From Cytospora piceicola (lineage: Eukaryota > Ascomycota > Sordariomycetes > Diaporthales > Cytosporaceae): a stretch of DNA of 64,000 bases. This document shows positions 11,454 through 24,200 of the stretch, one piece after another. Below the pieces are notes generated by a model. The model saw nothing but the letters and a program-made list of their open reading frames with translations, made no database searches and was not told the origin of the DNA. The position numbers were made by a program, and so were the translations under genes. The first letter of the stretch is position 1, and each line of letters opens with the position of its first letter. The stretch is from contig JALQBC010000011.1 in the NCBI GenBank assembly GCA_023375675.1, positions 558,001 to 622,000 on the forward strand, written 5' to 3'.

Positions 11454-13609
11454 TTACGGCTCCTTTTCCAGGACCTCCAGCTCCTTAAGCACGGAGGGCT
11501 TGGTGCCAATCTTCTTCATCTGCGTGTCCTCAAGCTTCTCGCCTCCAGCCAGGCGCATCTCGAGATCCTCGATCGCTCGGATCTTCTTCTGCAGGCCCCT
11601 CATCTTCTTAGCGTTGGGGTTCTGGGACGCATCGCCCTGTGCCGAGGCTGGTGCGGCGGGCACTTGAGGCGCGGACGGCGTCTGGTCCCGGGGTCCGTTC
11701 CCGCGGGGCTGCTCGGTGTTGTTGCGTTGGTTATCGCTGCGGCTACGGACCAGGCCGTGCTGGGGGTTCCGAGACCGACTCCTTGAGTTGCCGTGGGGCT
11801 GGCCCCCTCGGCGCTCACGCCGTCCGTCATCGACTCCAGATCCATTGCCGTACTCCTGGGCCGGAGGCGCCAAGCCGCCCTCGCTGGGCTTGCCATCTGC
11901 ATCCTTGGCCTTCTTGTTGCGCTTCTTCTTGTTCTTGAGAGCCGCCTTGGACAGGTTCTCTTCGGCCCCAGCCTCAAGGCCGGGAACAGCTGAGCGCGCG
12001 GCCGCAGATCCTGGGACCTGGCCCTCAACAACCTCCGCGCCAGGAACTTGGCGGCGGCCTCGCCCGAATCCGTTCGTGCTGATGGACGGAGCACCGTTGC
12101 CCATGACGTGGGCAGCACCACCCTCATCCTCACGCTTGAAGTGCAGCGGCGTCGAACTGCCTCGGGCGCCGGGCGGGCGGTAAGCGCCGACAGGCTTGGA
12201 GGGGGTCTTGACAGTGCCGAGATAAGCGAGCGCAGATGAATGGGGTACCGGAACTGGGCTCAACGGGTCGGCGTTCTTCGGCAGCTCGTCAACTGGAATG
12301 GGCCTCCACATGACGTTGTACAACTCAATGTGGTCTTCGTTGTACATGACACTTCCGCCAACATGCCAAAGCTTGATCCCGTTATCGACACGCAATCGTG
12401 GCGAGGTCGTCGCCGTCATGATGTAGACGCTGTCAGGGCTCCACTGGCACACGCTGGGGTTGCCGCTCTCGATAGTGGTGACCTTGCGGTAGTCCTTCTC
12501 CAGGTCGTAGACGTCGATCTGACCAGCCAGGTTACCGAACCCAGCAACCAAGACGAACCGGCCGGTTGGCGAGAAAATGATGGTGTTACGAGGACCCATG
12601 GCGAAGGAATGGGTCGCAACACCTCGGTGGTTGAAGATGGTGGTCTTGGCGGGCATGTAGCCATAGATCACACCAAACTCCTTGCCATTGGGAGACCAGG
12701 CCACATCGTGGATCGGGCCCTCCTTGTCCAGCGTGACGCGAGCATCGAAAGCACCATTGGCGTTCAGCAGATACAGCGTCGTCTCTCCATAGTAGCTCTT
12801 GTTCGACTTGTCAACATCTGTCTGTGCCAGTACAATCAAGCTCGAGCCCTGTTGGTTCCATTTCAACTGAACCTTGTCGCCCTTAAAAAATGTCTTCTGC
12901 GATATGGGGCTCGCGAACTCAGGCACGTTGAACACCTTGACGGCAGCGGGTTGGCCCTAAATGTAGACGTCAGCAATTAGCTACAGCTTCAGTGAACCGA
13001 GGCAACGCCAAAGAGTAGCCTTACCTTTCTCTCCGGTATGAAAACTGCCAGGTTGTGAGTGGCTCCGGGGGCAAGAGCGAACTCTGCCACACCCTCGACT
13101 CTCAGCTTGTTCCAAACGGTCTTGAGGTCGTTACTGTCGTAGAACTGGACCTCGTTCGTGACGATGCGGGCGCAGAGCTGCTCGTCGGCGGTATACTGGA
13201 GGTTCCAGCCGTTCTGCGACTTTTGCACAAACTGACCAAGCGGCTGCTTGGCTGTGCCCTCGGGAAGGTCCTCGATAGTGCGCCATATCTTGAGGTTCTT
13301 GGTGGCATCACCATTCTCGTCCTTGGCGGGCCTTTCCCAGGTAGCAATAAAGGAGCCTCTTGGGGAGAAGCCCAACTCATAGACGGTGGGCAGAGGAAGC
13401 GAGGCCAATACGTTACCAGCGGAGGCGTCGATAACGCTCACGCCATCGTTAGAGGCCCAAGCGAAGTAGCGCCCGCAGGGAGAGTATATACAGCACCGTA
13501 GGTTCCCTTCCGGCTTAACGAACCCAGGCAGAGGCGCATAGGTAGGCGTAGCATCAAAGACGCCAATGGCCTTCTGGGTTCGGTAGGCAAACTGCAATGG
13601 AGTAGCCAT
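11454..13609 (-). CDS. Eukaryotic translation initiation factor 2A (eIF2A)
   Basis: Cytosolic factor that can deliver initiator tRNA to the 40S subunit in a GTP-independent way (family knowledge). Two exons, 13025-13609 and 11454-12956, joined in phase 0, give 695 residues. The N-terminal two thirds form a WD-type beta propeller: YSPCGRYFAW, LGFSPRGSFIATWERP, LKWNQQGSSLIVLAQTDVD, SYYGETTLYLL, VAWSPNGKEFGVIYG, FSPTGRFVLVAGFGN and QWSPDSVYIMTATTSPRLR are hallmark eIF2A blocks. After residue 470 comes the family's PPGARG motif, then a long Gly/Arg/Ser-rich low-complexity segment, a basic NKKKRNKK patch and a predicted C-terminal helix (KKMRGLQKKIRAIEDLE), as expected for the M-domain-like tail. 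The length is typical. Confidence 0.95.
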
Positions 13610-16489
13610 GACTAGTCAAAGTCACAGATGATCTGGAGTTGCAGAGTTGGTGGATGGATTTTCGTTCGATCGAACTGGTTTTCTTCGAGATTAGGTAGGC
13701 CGAATTTCTTCGTTCCTGGCTTTTCGTAGATCTTTGCCTTGTCGAGATTCCTAGCGCGTGCGCACGTGGAGGCACTGCTCTGTTTCGAGTGGTGAAGATT
13801 GTTCGGTGGATTGCAGGTGTCCAAGTCGCGACAAGACGGAGACGGCCAAGTGTTTTTAGAAAGCGTTGGACAGGCTTTTTGAGTCAGTGTGTTGGTGACT
13901 TCTTGACGGTCCACAATGAATGGGAATTGCCGAAGTAACTGGTACCCGTGGGTGTCAATCGGATGGGCGCGTCGTTGATTTTGATGACTGTGCCTGGTGC
14001 CGAAAGTGATTCCGGTGGCCTGGGAGAAGGTTGGCAACGAAGAGCTTCGGTGGACGGGAAGGAAGCTTTAGGGGTCCAGAAAGTAGCGGACAGGCAGAAG
14101 TTGCGCAGGTGACAGCGACTCGAGCCTGGCTGACTGAACAAAGAAGTTGAGACCTAAGCGTTGCCTTGAACAGTTCGCGCACCACACGGGAGGAGGAAAT
14201 CGACGATGACGAAGATTTGGGGAGTAGGCTGGAGAGGAAATGAAAACCAGGTGGGAAAGAAGAAAACGGGGGGGAAATGCTAAGAAAGCACCCGTGAAGG
14301 GAATAATTGGCAGCACGGCGTGTGTATATTGGACCTTGTGGGCTGAAGGAAAAGGGAAAAAAGGAGGAAAAGGGAGACAAGAGTTGCTGCAGCCGTGCGT
14401 TGTTGTTTTGACTCCCAATTTTTTCACACGAGGCATTCGATTGCTTGGCCTCAGCGTCAGGTCAGCTTGATTCAGGACTAGCGCAGCGTCAGCAGGGCCA
14501 GCAGGACCCAGCAGGGCCCAGCAGGGCCTGGCGCAGCACCAGCCTGTCTTGGGGGCCAGTATATTTTGGTACTGCAGGGGCTTCCTTTGGTGGGGTCCGT
14601 CTGTCGTCCACGGGTGTTAGACAATGCGTGTGGTGCCCATTACACTTCTAACAATTCTGTATGGTCGGGGTCCAACAGGGATAGCGTAGGAGTCATCGGT
14701 GCTAGCCCGATAAAGTATGGGCTGCCGTCACGATTGCCGTATCCCATGTGCCAAGTGCAAGGCGTCCAAGCACGTTGAGGCTGACAGCTCGGCTCAATCC
14801 GAAGCCATCTCAAAAACAACGGTCCAGTCTTTTACACAGGAGGATTGATTGCGTTGATCCTCCGATTTTCCTCCCATCTGCGTTAAAAAGGTCAAGTGCA
14901 CTATCTAGGTATCCACAGGATCATTATCATTGATCCAATACAGCGCCAACGTCTAACTGTTCTGACGGGGTTGATCAGTCTGGAGAGGAACCACGCCCAG
15001 CGGTTATGACATTATCCTTGGACGAAAAATGAAGCGGACGGTCGAGACGTGAAAGGAACAATGATACGGAACAGTGAGTGCATGCTGGAGCAGAGGGCCA
15101 AATCAGGGCGAAGCATGGCGATGGGAGGAAATCGAATAGAAATTATAATATCCAGATGCACATCTGTACCGTACTCAGCAATCGAATCCCTTCTCCCTCC
15201 AGGGAAAGGACGGGCAACTTTGTTCTGCTATGTGCACCAAAAGTACCTAGGTAGCTACTTATGAATGCTGCTCAACCCGATCAGTGCCTCACCAACCCGC
15301 TCGCGTACGGATCAGCACTCCTACATGACAACTGGGACACGTTCAAGGGCATGGAGGACATGCCTCAGAGTGGTGCAGGAAGTTGCCTCAAATTGGGCAT
15401 ACTCGCCTCTGTCTTCAGGAGTGCTGGGAGGAACACGAGTGCGGGTTAGTTGTCGGCGGTAAGAGATAATGACAACCTGGTGGCCAAAATGAACGAGTCT
15501 TCCCACCATGACGACTTTCCCGGCAGCTCTGAATATAATGAAATCATCCCTCGCACAACCGTAGCAGGTCAGTCCGAGGCACAGTGTTAGTTTCTGGTGA
15601 ATTCCCTTTCATGGGGTTATATCTATTATCCCAGGATCGTGGACGGCAGGCTATGCTACCACAAGAATCCGATTCCACACCTCTATTTGTGGATGACAGT
15701 ATACGTTGCCCGCGGCATAACGGAGATGCGAGGATATGACCTGGGCGCTCTTGCTTTCAACGGCTCAAGACTCCATGGTGAGATGGTGCCAGTGGATTGG
15801 GTATTGTCTGGCCTACTCGAGTATATGGACACGCTCACACCTGGTTCAAAAAACAAACCAAGCCTTGTATTGCGACATGGGGAAACTTTCTTTCATATAC
15901 AATAGATTGACCACACAAGAAGCAAAAGAAGCCGGGAGAGGCAGTAGGAAAGCACACACCGTCCTCCCGAGGTAGCGCAAATATTACTTTTCCGACAAGG
16001 AACGATAAGAAAAGATATGACAGCGTTCCCATACTAAATCAACCTCCCGTATCAAGCTGTTATATTTGCGCCATGTGAAAGCAAAAGAAAAGACAGATTG
16101 TCTGCGCGAAACAGAGCCGAGGACTCGTTTGCCATTATAAAAACAGGCGAAACACCTCTAGCCAAATACACTCCAGCCTCTCTCTGGCCTCTCCTATGTC
16201 TTTGTGTATACGGACAAAATGTAAGTGTGTATGTGTACCCAGTATCATAACTGGCCTGCCATCGCCAGCAGGGGGCGTGATGACTCCCATATATGACGGT
16301 GTATGTGTCAAGAAAACGCCGTCCCCTTCCACGGAGCTATGCAAAGCGAGTGAAAAGAGAGCCTATGCGACATCCCCCATCCCACAGAGATGCGAAGGGG
16401 GGCGCAGCCGAGACTCGCTCCCATATGATGATGCCCGGGAGAAAAAGAAACATTCTAGTTGTGCCATCTCAAAAACAACGCGCCCTTAT
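13610..16489. other. Intergenic region, no supported gene
   Basis: The first 800 bases are the eIF2A promoter and leader. At 14480-14530 there is a CAGCAGGGCC-type reiteration. Frames at 14445-14651 and 15597-15905 lack motifs or a proper start. One TACCTAGGTA palindrome lies at 15244-15253. The last few hundred bases are the 3' region of the OSH gene. Confidence 0.5.
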
Positions 16490-18265
16490 TCAAGGAACTA
16501 TTCCGGTCATGCTCCAGTCCCCTTTCTGCGCTCGTCGCAGCACCTCCTGGCCCTTCTCCGTCAGCTCTGGCTGTCCGCCGTTGCCCGTCACCTGCTTGAA
16601 GAAGACTGGCTGGAACTCTACTCCTGCCTTTTCCCTCTCCCTGGCCTTCTCGCGTTGCGCTTCTTCCAGCTCCTGTTTGACGGTCGTGGCCTTGGAAAAC
16701 TGCTTGGATACGATGGCGTCTGTCACTCCACCCCACAGCTTCAGCGACTCGTGAGGAAGCTGCTGCTCCATGGGCGGAAGAACCTTGGGGGCGACACTAA
16801 GGGGCGCGATGTCTATAATCGTCGTCCGAGCCTCTGGCGGGTGAGAGTCCTTGAAAGCAAAAGTCAGCAAAAAAACTGAAAAAGGGTCCATTACAGTACC
16901 AAAAGAAACTCGGGGAACCTACAAATGGTTTCGGACCCAATGTAAACTGGATCTTGTCCTTCCACGCGCCGCTCAACCTCACCACGACATCCTGATCAGG
17001 GACATCCTTGATCTTTGTCTTGTTGTCGTTCTCTGGGTCGTACTTGAAGATGATTCCCTCCATCTTGTTCGTTGACGCCCTCAGCCAGCCATCCTCGTAG
17101 TAGTTCAGGATCGCCTTGAGCTTTGACTGTGGGCAGGTGATGTATGCCAAATCCCCCACGCTCACGCTAAGAGCTCCGCGGAATATTCCACCCAGGTGAG
17201 CTGCCGGGTGCTTCAGCTGGTACGTCTCGTCATTCCTCTTGTCCAGCGTAATAAAGATGCCCAGGTTGTGCTCTCCCGGACTGACTTTGATGGAAGTGCC
17301 GGTAAATTTGGCGCTGATCTGGTCGAATCCTCGCGCATGGATGCCCTTCTCGGGGCAGTCGACGTAGAAGGCACTGACGGGAGGGTGGTGAGATGTCTGC
17401 TCCGTGAGGTATGAGATGCGCACAGCCGATGTCGGGGTCTTGGCAGTCTGTTGGATTGAAACCGTAGAAGCTGCCGCCGAGCCACCGGAACCAAGCCCGG
17501 AGGGGGCGTTCAGCTTGCCAGACTTCAAGCTGGAGGCACTGCTACCAGGGACACTAGCTCCGGAGCCCTTGGTGTTGATCCTGGGGGCATCATCTTCGGT
17601 CTCCCAATTACACTGTATAGCAGAACATGCGTCAGCAACATGCTATCAAACGCATACACAATATGGAGGCATACCCTGAAGAACTCGCCCAGGCAAGAGT
17701 TGTAGGGCTTGCATGGCTTTCCATTTGCATACTTCAAGTCCTTTGTGAACCAGAAGCGTAGAACTTCCAGCATGCGATCGACAGGGTCGTCGGAGGTACC
17801 GATAGCTATGAAGGCATTGGGCGCGTCGAGGTAGTTCCAGTATTCGAGGTTGGGTGTAGGCTCTAGGAGCTGAGATGGCAGGGAGAAGCGGACAGAGGCG
17901 AGATCGGCGACGCCAATGAACCTGCATAGTTTTGAGACATTAGCCGTTGAACGCAGCTTTAACAGGTCAGGTCCATGTGCGGCAGAACCAAACGAGCAGT
18001 TTTCCAAACAACCAAGTCCAATTCAGGCGACAGCCTCACCACTCGGGCGTGGGCATTGTTCGTGGACGTTGTTTGGCATCTCGGGGTTCGAGCTCCAGAC
18101 AGCCCCGGTGCTCGGGGGAGACTGCATAGGAAGGAGTTGTTGATGGGGCGGCCGTGAGGACACTCACTTCTTCAGAATGCCGATGAAGATGCGCAGCTTG
18201 GAGCTGTCGCTTTGATGCTCATCCTGGTGAGCGTCTATTGTCGGGGGCGCTGTTGAGGTTGACAT
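16490..18265 (-). CDS. Oxysterol-binding protein homologue (OSH/KES1-type lipid transfer protein)
   Basis: Cytosolic lipid-exchange protein moving sterol or phosphatidylserine against PI4P between membranes (family knowledge). Four exons: 18168-18265, 17675-17921, 16923-17612 and 16490-16849, giving 464 residues, the size of short OSH proteins with only the OSBP-related domain and no PH domain. Family landmarks: FIGVADLASVRFSLPSQLLEP at residues 33 onward (lid and entry), LEYWNYLD, KPYNSCLGEFFRCNWE, and the signature EQTSHHPPVSAF at about residues 186-197, containing the two histidines that bind PI4P phosphate. A low-complexity Ser/Gly insert of about 50 residues precedes the signature. The end has a charged helix (KQELEEAQREKAREREKAG). 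The first intron (243 nt) is longer than the others, and a small skipped exon inside it cannot be ruled out. Confidence 0.93.
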
Positions 18266-21200
18266 ATTGGAAGATTGCGACACGGACAAAGGGGGCAGAG
18301 GTGCCCGGTTTCTGACGAGAGTCGTTTCTTGCCTGTAGTCTGCCTGTCTTGCTGGTCAAAGGGGATCGATCTTAAGCGTACGGCGACGTTGGTCAATGGG
18401 AAGACGAGCAGGCGAATCAATCTGCTGGCTCGAAGGACTGCAAACGACCAGGATAAGGGGTTAGGGAAAGGCGGTGATGCAGACAGATTTGCAACTATAG
18501 TGATAGATCATGGGGGGGGGGCGACCGCTTTGCACGTTCCTCACCTGGGCCAAATAGTAGCTGGTGCTGTCAGTGTGGCACCTGGGCAGATACGCAATCA
18601 GCGGTAGCGGACCACTCGGTACGTCGCGATAAGAAGATAGAGGGGCCACCCTCCTACCGAAGCTTCAGGGTCTTTCAAGGTTAATGAAACAATGATTACA
18701 TGAGTGGCACACCTTTGTGCAGGTCACCCTACCAAGCCTACCTACAAGGCCCCGTCGCATCCGCCTCCATCATTGATACAGCAGACGGTCACGACCTCAG
18801 CCGCAAGCCAATCATCCCGCCACGAGCATCAGCTCTTCAACCTACCAGCCGACAACGGCAAGCACAACCGAATTGGCCATTCAGTGATATCAGCTGCCAC
18901 CTGCCCGGCGACCAAGCAAAGAAGTGCTTGGAATCTGCGCTGGAAGTTCAAGTATCGAGGTCCCCACGTGACCGAAGAGGTAATGAGATGGTTTCACCCG
19001 TTGATGCAGTAACCAACTGGGCAACTATGTCTTCAATCAGTTCAATTCTGTTTGATGCTCATTTCTCACCAGTACCACAAGAACTTTGTTCGTCGCTAAC
19101 ACAAGAGCCACTGATCACACTGGCCGGTAGGACTCTATCCCCGATGTGAGGCTATCCTCCAGACTATCAGTTCCGAGGAGTCTCCAGAACTTAGCATAGA
19201 TAGTGTTGTGTGCCGATAGAGGCTATATCCACGGGACGGCAGCGGTTGTTTCGACGTCACAGTGTGTACGTACACCCAGTCCCAAACATCAGAAAAGGGA
19301 AGATCACAACATGATCGACCTGTTTTTTGATGTTATGGTGTTGAGCGGCACTCTTCGTCAGCCGTACAGCTTCACAGCCACGTTCGCCGTCCCAGTCACG
19401 AGTCCCGATGGGTCACCAGACAGTCCCACCCTCCAAGTTTTGTATCTTCCTGTCAGTCTGATCAGCTAGCCACCTTGCCGTGTGCCCCCGGGGTTGAACC
19501 CGAGCCGGACAGACCAAGTGCTTGGTTCCGACCAGCGTCATACGAGCACAGCCCTTGAGCATCGCCGTGACTTTGGCTGCAGGTAAGTATTGAGCTCGAG
19601 CTCAGGCGCAGTCTTACAGCAGTCCGGTGGGCCACAGTACCATGGTGGTATCCGTCGTGACGGGGACGCCTGAGCAATCATCTCCGGAGCCATTGAGACA
19701 TGCGGATGCGCTTGTCAGCATCACGAGGCGCCGCAAGATAAAGGAGAAGGGAAATAGATTGACATGAGGGACTCGTAAACTCGCAGATATCGAAGATCCT
19801 TTATAGTTGCAGGTGCCCAACGGAACACACGGGCAGGCACGCATGATCTTCATTGCCAATAACAGGTCTTGTTACAAACTGTCGTTACCAAGAAAAAAAG
19901 AGCCCCCAAAACAAAAACCCCGGCTGTCACAAGAGCTCCGCTGGGAAGACGCCCGCCATCAAAGCCGGGACCAAGGGAACGGCTGCCGAGTGCTGCGCCC
20001 CTCCCCCCCCCCCCGTCCCGGGGTGGTCGCACCGAGGCAGGAGAACACGGAACCTTTGTCCACACCGGTGCCAACATGAAGCGGAATGTGAGACCCGAGG
20101 TTTTTGTCTCCAGGAAGGATCCCGCGGCGCGTGTCGCTCGTGTCACCCACATTTTAGTTACAATTACATCAACATGGTTGCCCGGATGTATGCATTCTGT
20201 CCAAGAAAGGTCCGTGATGTCCCAGGGCCCATAAACCCTAAACCAAGGCGCCTTCGAAACAGATATTTGGTTGACATGTCACTTCGATCGATTACGAGGG
20301 CCGATCGTGCCAAAAATAAATGATTTGCTCAGGGAAGGGCAAGAATTAAGAAGAAGAAAAAACCATCACCACCGCCGCGTACCACACATACATAGTACAC
20401 ATACATACTGTTATTTAGCACGATCAATCTCTTGGGAGGAGGGGATCACTGGGTCCCATCTGTGCGTGCGCAATGTTAACTCCCTGGCCAAGGCATGGAA
20501 TTGCTGCGTAGAGAAATGATCGACGGCCATCCTTCGGCAACCTTTCTCAAAATCGACAAGAGGCCGGCACACAGTGAGCTGAATCGCCCGGATCCGGTAG
20601 GCCGGCACGCCGGGCTAAAAAGAGCATTTCGGATTAAAAAGCGGGTATAACCCTTGCGCGTACACAGTACACCGCAGACAGTACTGACGGGCGGAAATCT
20701 GTATGTACTGCATACCACCCAGGTTATATATCTACGTGGGGGCGGATGTCCCTCTCTGCTGCTGCTTCAGGGGTCGCGAGCCAGCGAGCTGTCACGGGGA
20801 AACGAGACAATGAAACCTCAGCATGCCCAGAGTGCCCAGCATGGGAGACAACTGGTCCATGATCGACATTCCTCAAGCCTTCTGGAAGACGGCCCGCGAC
20901 AATAGCTTCGGGGGCCAGGGACCCTGATAAACGAAACGATATGATACATATATTACCATTAATACCACCCTGCGTGACACCTTTCGAAATTGGCCCGTTA
21001 AGCGAGGGGCCCGTCACAGTATTCAAATAGTCCAATGCACTCTTCTTATATTGAACCTGTAGTGTAAGTGTGCCATTGATAACACAGTAATAATGGAAAC
21101 AGAGAATATCCTCCTACCAGAACAAGGGGATACAGTATTGCATCGACGGAAGGTTCCGCAAGCTTCGATAAGAACCTCCAGCGCTCCTCTCACTGTGCTG

Positions 21201-24200
21201 GGCCCCAGGCTGAGATTGGCGGGCGGCTGCGGTACTATGGTACGCCCGCTGGTTGGCTGGTTGGGCGCCGACTTTTCTAATTGCCCCAGGCCTTGGTAAT
21301 TGCTGACACAAAATGGGGGGGGGGGGAGGGGTTCCATCAGATCTCAAGGTGTAGCGTACTGTGTACGAGCGGAGCACCGGTCTTCAGGAACGCCGGCTGA
21401 ATGAGGTTAGGTTTCAAACAAGCTGTCACGTCCCCCACAGTGACGCAATTCTGACTACTGCCAGCGATGAACCACTCGTTCGTCCTCTCGTCGGCATTGA
21501 CATTTTGCACGGTATCGTTTTTACAGTACGCGCTCCTTTCGGTACGGTCGCGACGAGGCTCCTTCCACCAACACCTCACCACACTAGTAGGGAGAAGTCT
21601 AAAAGAGCAAAACTGTGCAGGAGGGCCAGCGGGTCTCTAATCGGTTGGCCACGAGTCAGCTTCCTTGACTCCTTCGGTGTGTTTGCGTGATGTTCTAGGA
21701 GGAAGGTGGACAAGAGAGACAGAAAGGCGGTCACGGTTTTCCATACAATTTTGGTTGACTAGTGAGATCGGTGAAGGGATAATGGGGGTCCATGGGGTGA
21801 AGCCATTCCCAAGTCCGTCTGACGTGATTGGCTGGTCTGTTTCGCAAACGTGTCGTTATTCACACGGATTTCTGGCTGAACTCTTACTAGTACACAAACA
21901 TGGTACGATTCAAGTGCCCAGGCAGCCCAGGCGCCCAGTGTAATGCGGACTATTAAACAATTTGAGATTTTAAGTTTTGCGACGTCGAGAATAGATAATG
22001 CCATGACATCATTCCCGAAAGCCAATTCACCCACCCAACCGAACGGGGCCTGGGATGAGGGATAAAAGTAGTGGGTACCGAATTGCCGGGCCAGGCCTTT
22101 GATGTACGTACATACATACATACAACCTACATACATACATAAATAAATGGGCTGGCTCCAGGGCGGGCTTGTACGGTGGAGATTGAAGGGATGGGGATTT
22201 CACAATCCCGCGTTCCTTTCGAAACTCGACACCTCGTGGGTCACTGTGGAGCTGTGGAACTGCACTTGCTGCACACATGCACCAGTTGACACACTGATAG
22301 ACTTTCGAGCCTCGATTCGGCGGATGCCACGAGTGCAATTTTTATAATTATCGAGTTCCACAACCAAGACTCCCGACGACGTCGTTTCGGGTCCCGCGAG
22401 TCCCGAGTGACGTCAGTGACCCCGCGATGCGAAGGAATCCTGTGAGATCGCGACAGAAATGGCGGGCAGGGCAGAAACTAGGGAGGAAATATACATACTG
22501 TACTTGACAAGTTCATCTGCCGGCGTGGCGCGGGTGCATCAAATTTGACGGGCTTGACGCGCCCACAAACGGTCCGGGGTCGGCACACCGACATCGTGAT
22601 GTACCTCCGGGGAATTAGATGCCATTTCTCACTGGCCCCCATTAGTCCTCCAAGGTCGTAAAGGCACCACCGCAGCGGGAGAACCAGCCATATCCAGACC
22701 CAGACTCAGACCCAGCCTGCCAGGCGGCTCCAGTGGAAATGGCGGCATCGTGTTTGAATGACTTGCTAAGCAGGGAGAAGCGCCAGACCGATCAGTGCCT
22801 TGACCATGTCTGCCCCTTTTGCTGGTCCACTGCCGGGGCAGCTGAGACAAAGGTCTCTGCAAAACACAAGAGAGCAAGCATATCTGGTGCGGTAATGATG
22901 ATGCCTTACACCAGGATGTTAGCTCCCCTGAGAGCAAGAAGATATCCGAAGGGGGGCAAAGAGGATGTTGGCTTCTTCAGTAAATAACGAAGCCAAAGCG
23001 TCGGATCTGCCGTCAGGGGCCACATCCCCCTGGATTTCCCCCCCCTTTGGCGTTTGGAAATTGTCCATGCCAGTGCATCGGCGTTGTTCTAGAAGATCTG
23101 TCAAAGCGTCAGTCACACGGCAATATCTCGCGGGAAGGAGGAGGGAGGATCCGACTGGTGCTGTAGGCCATGGCCACGTTTTGTCCCAGCTGCTTTGAAA
23201 CAATCCCACCCGGTTGCGGGCTTGATTGCGGACTTCCGCCCCGTGGGCCAGGTAGGGCGCGTGGTGGGCGGGCACCTTTACCTGCATGTGTGCCGTGTAG
23301 CCCAGGTTTTAATACACCGCGGTTCCAAAGAAGCTCGAAGGGTGTTTTTGGACCCGTCCTGATGGGGGGGGGGTCTTTTATATATGATCTGCAAACTCAT
23401 CGCAGGTTTTACTGCATCGGGAGATTATGCTGAAGCTCTCCTCATCATTATACCGTACCGGTTGCGTCGAGTAGGTGGTAACCTTCTTTCCTCCCTCGTA
23501 ACATACGGGCCAGACGTTGTGCCAAGACAAACGGGATAACGGGATAACGGGAATTCGGTTCTCGTGGTTGACCCGGGTCATGGACGACGCCGGCGACCGT
23601 TTCCAGCCCTTCGGGCCGTGTGTGGTGGCGGTACAGGCCACCCCTCCTTCCCAACGTCTTTTGGTCAAGCACACTCGGGTGCACAGTATATAACCATTGT
23701 GGCGAAAATGAGCCACGCAAGCCACAGGCCTCCCACTCACTCATTCGCGGAGGGGCTGTGATAAAAATATTCCAGGACCGGCGATCTCTTGTGAGTTTAT
23801 CAGCTCTAATCTGCACGATGATCTTTAGACTGGTAACCCCCGGCGGGGGTGGCCAGGATGGTCCGATGTCACTGCCGGTCTAGCCCTGTGGGATTTCAGA
23901 CCCCAAATAGTCAGATAGTGTGACAAGACCCAGATGGCACCATGAGCGACGAGCACTTTTTGGTTTAGCGGCCTGCCCAGCAAAACCTAGCGATCTTTGT
24001 TCGCGAAAACCCCCATACTGCGTATGCATTCCCAGTCGACCCACGGAGGAAGCCGTGCAGACCGCCTGGGCACGCTGGGGCTACAAAAGATGAGCAAGCC
24101 AGCAGTACCCTGCCACGTGCACTTTGTCGCACTATAGGGATGTAGTCTGGTTTCGCTGGAGGGGGGAGGGGGAGGGGGGGGGTTTGTTTCCGGCTATGAG

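Noticed and set aside
18700..19149. 149-codon plus-strand ATG frame
   Set aside because: No recognisable family, no support from composition or neighbours.
19480..19560. Minus-strand GGTTCAACCCC resembling a tRNA B box
   Set aside because: The T-stem has a mismatch and there is no A box or acceptor stem at the right distance.
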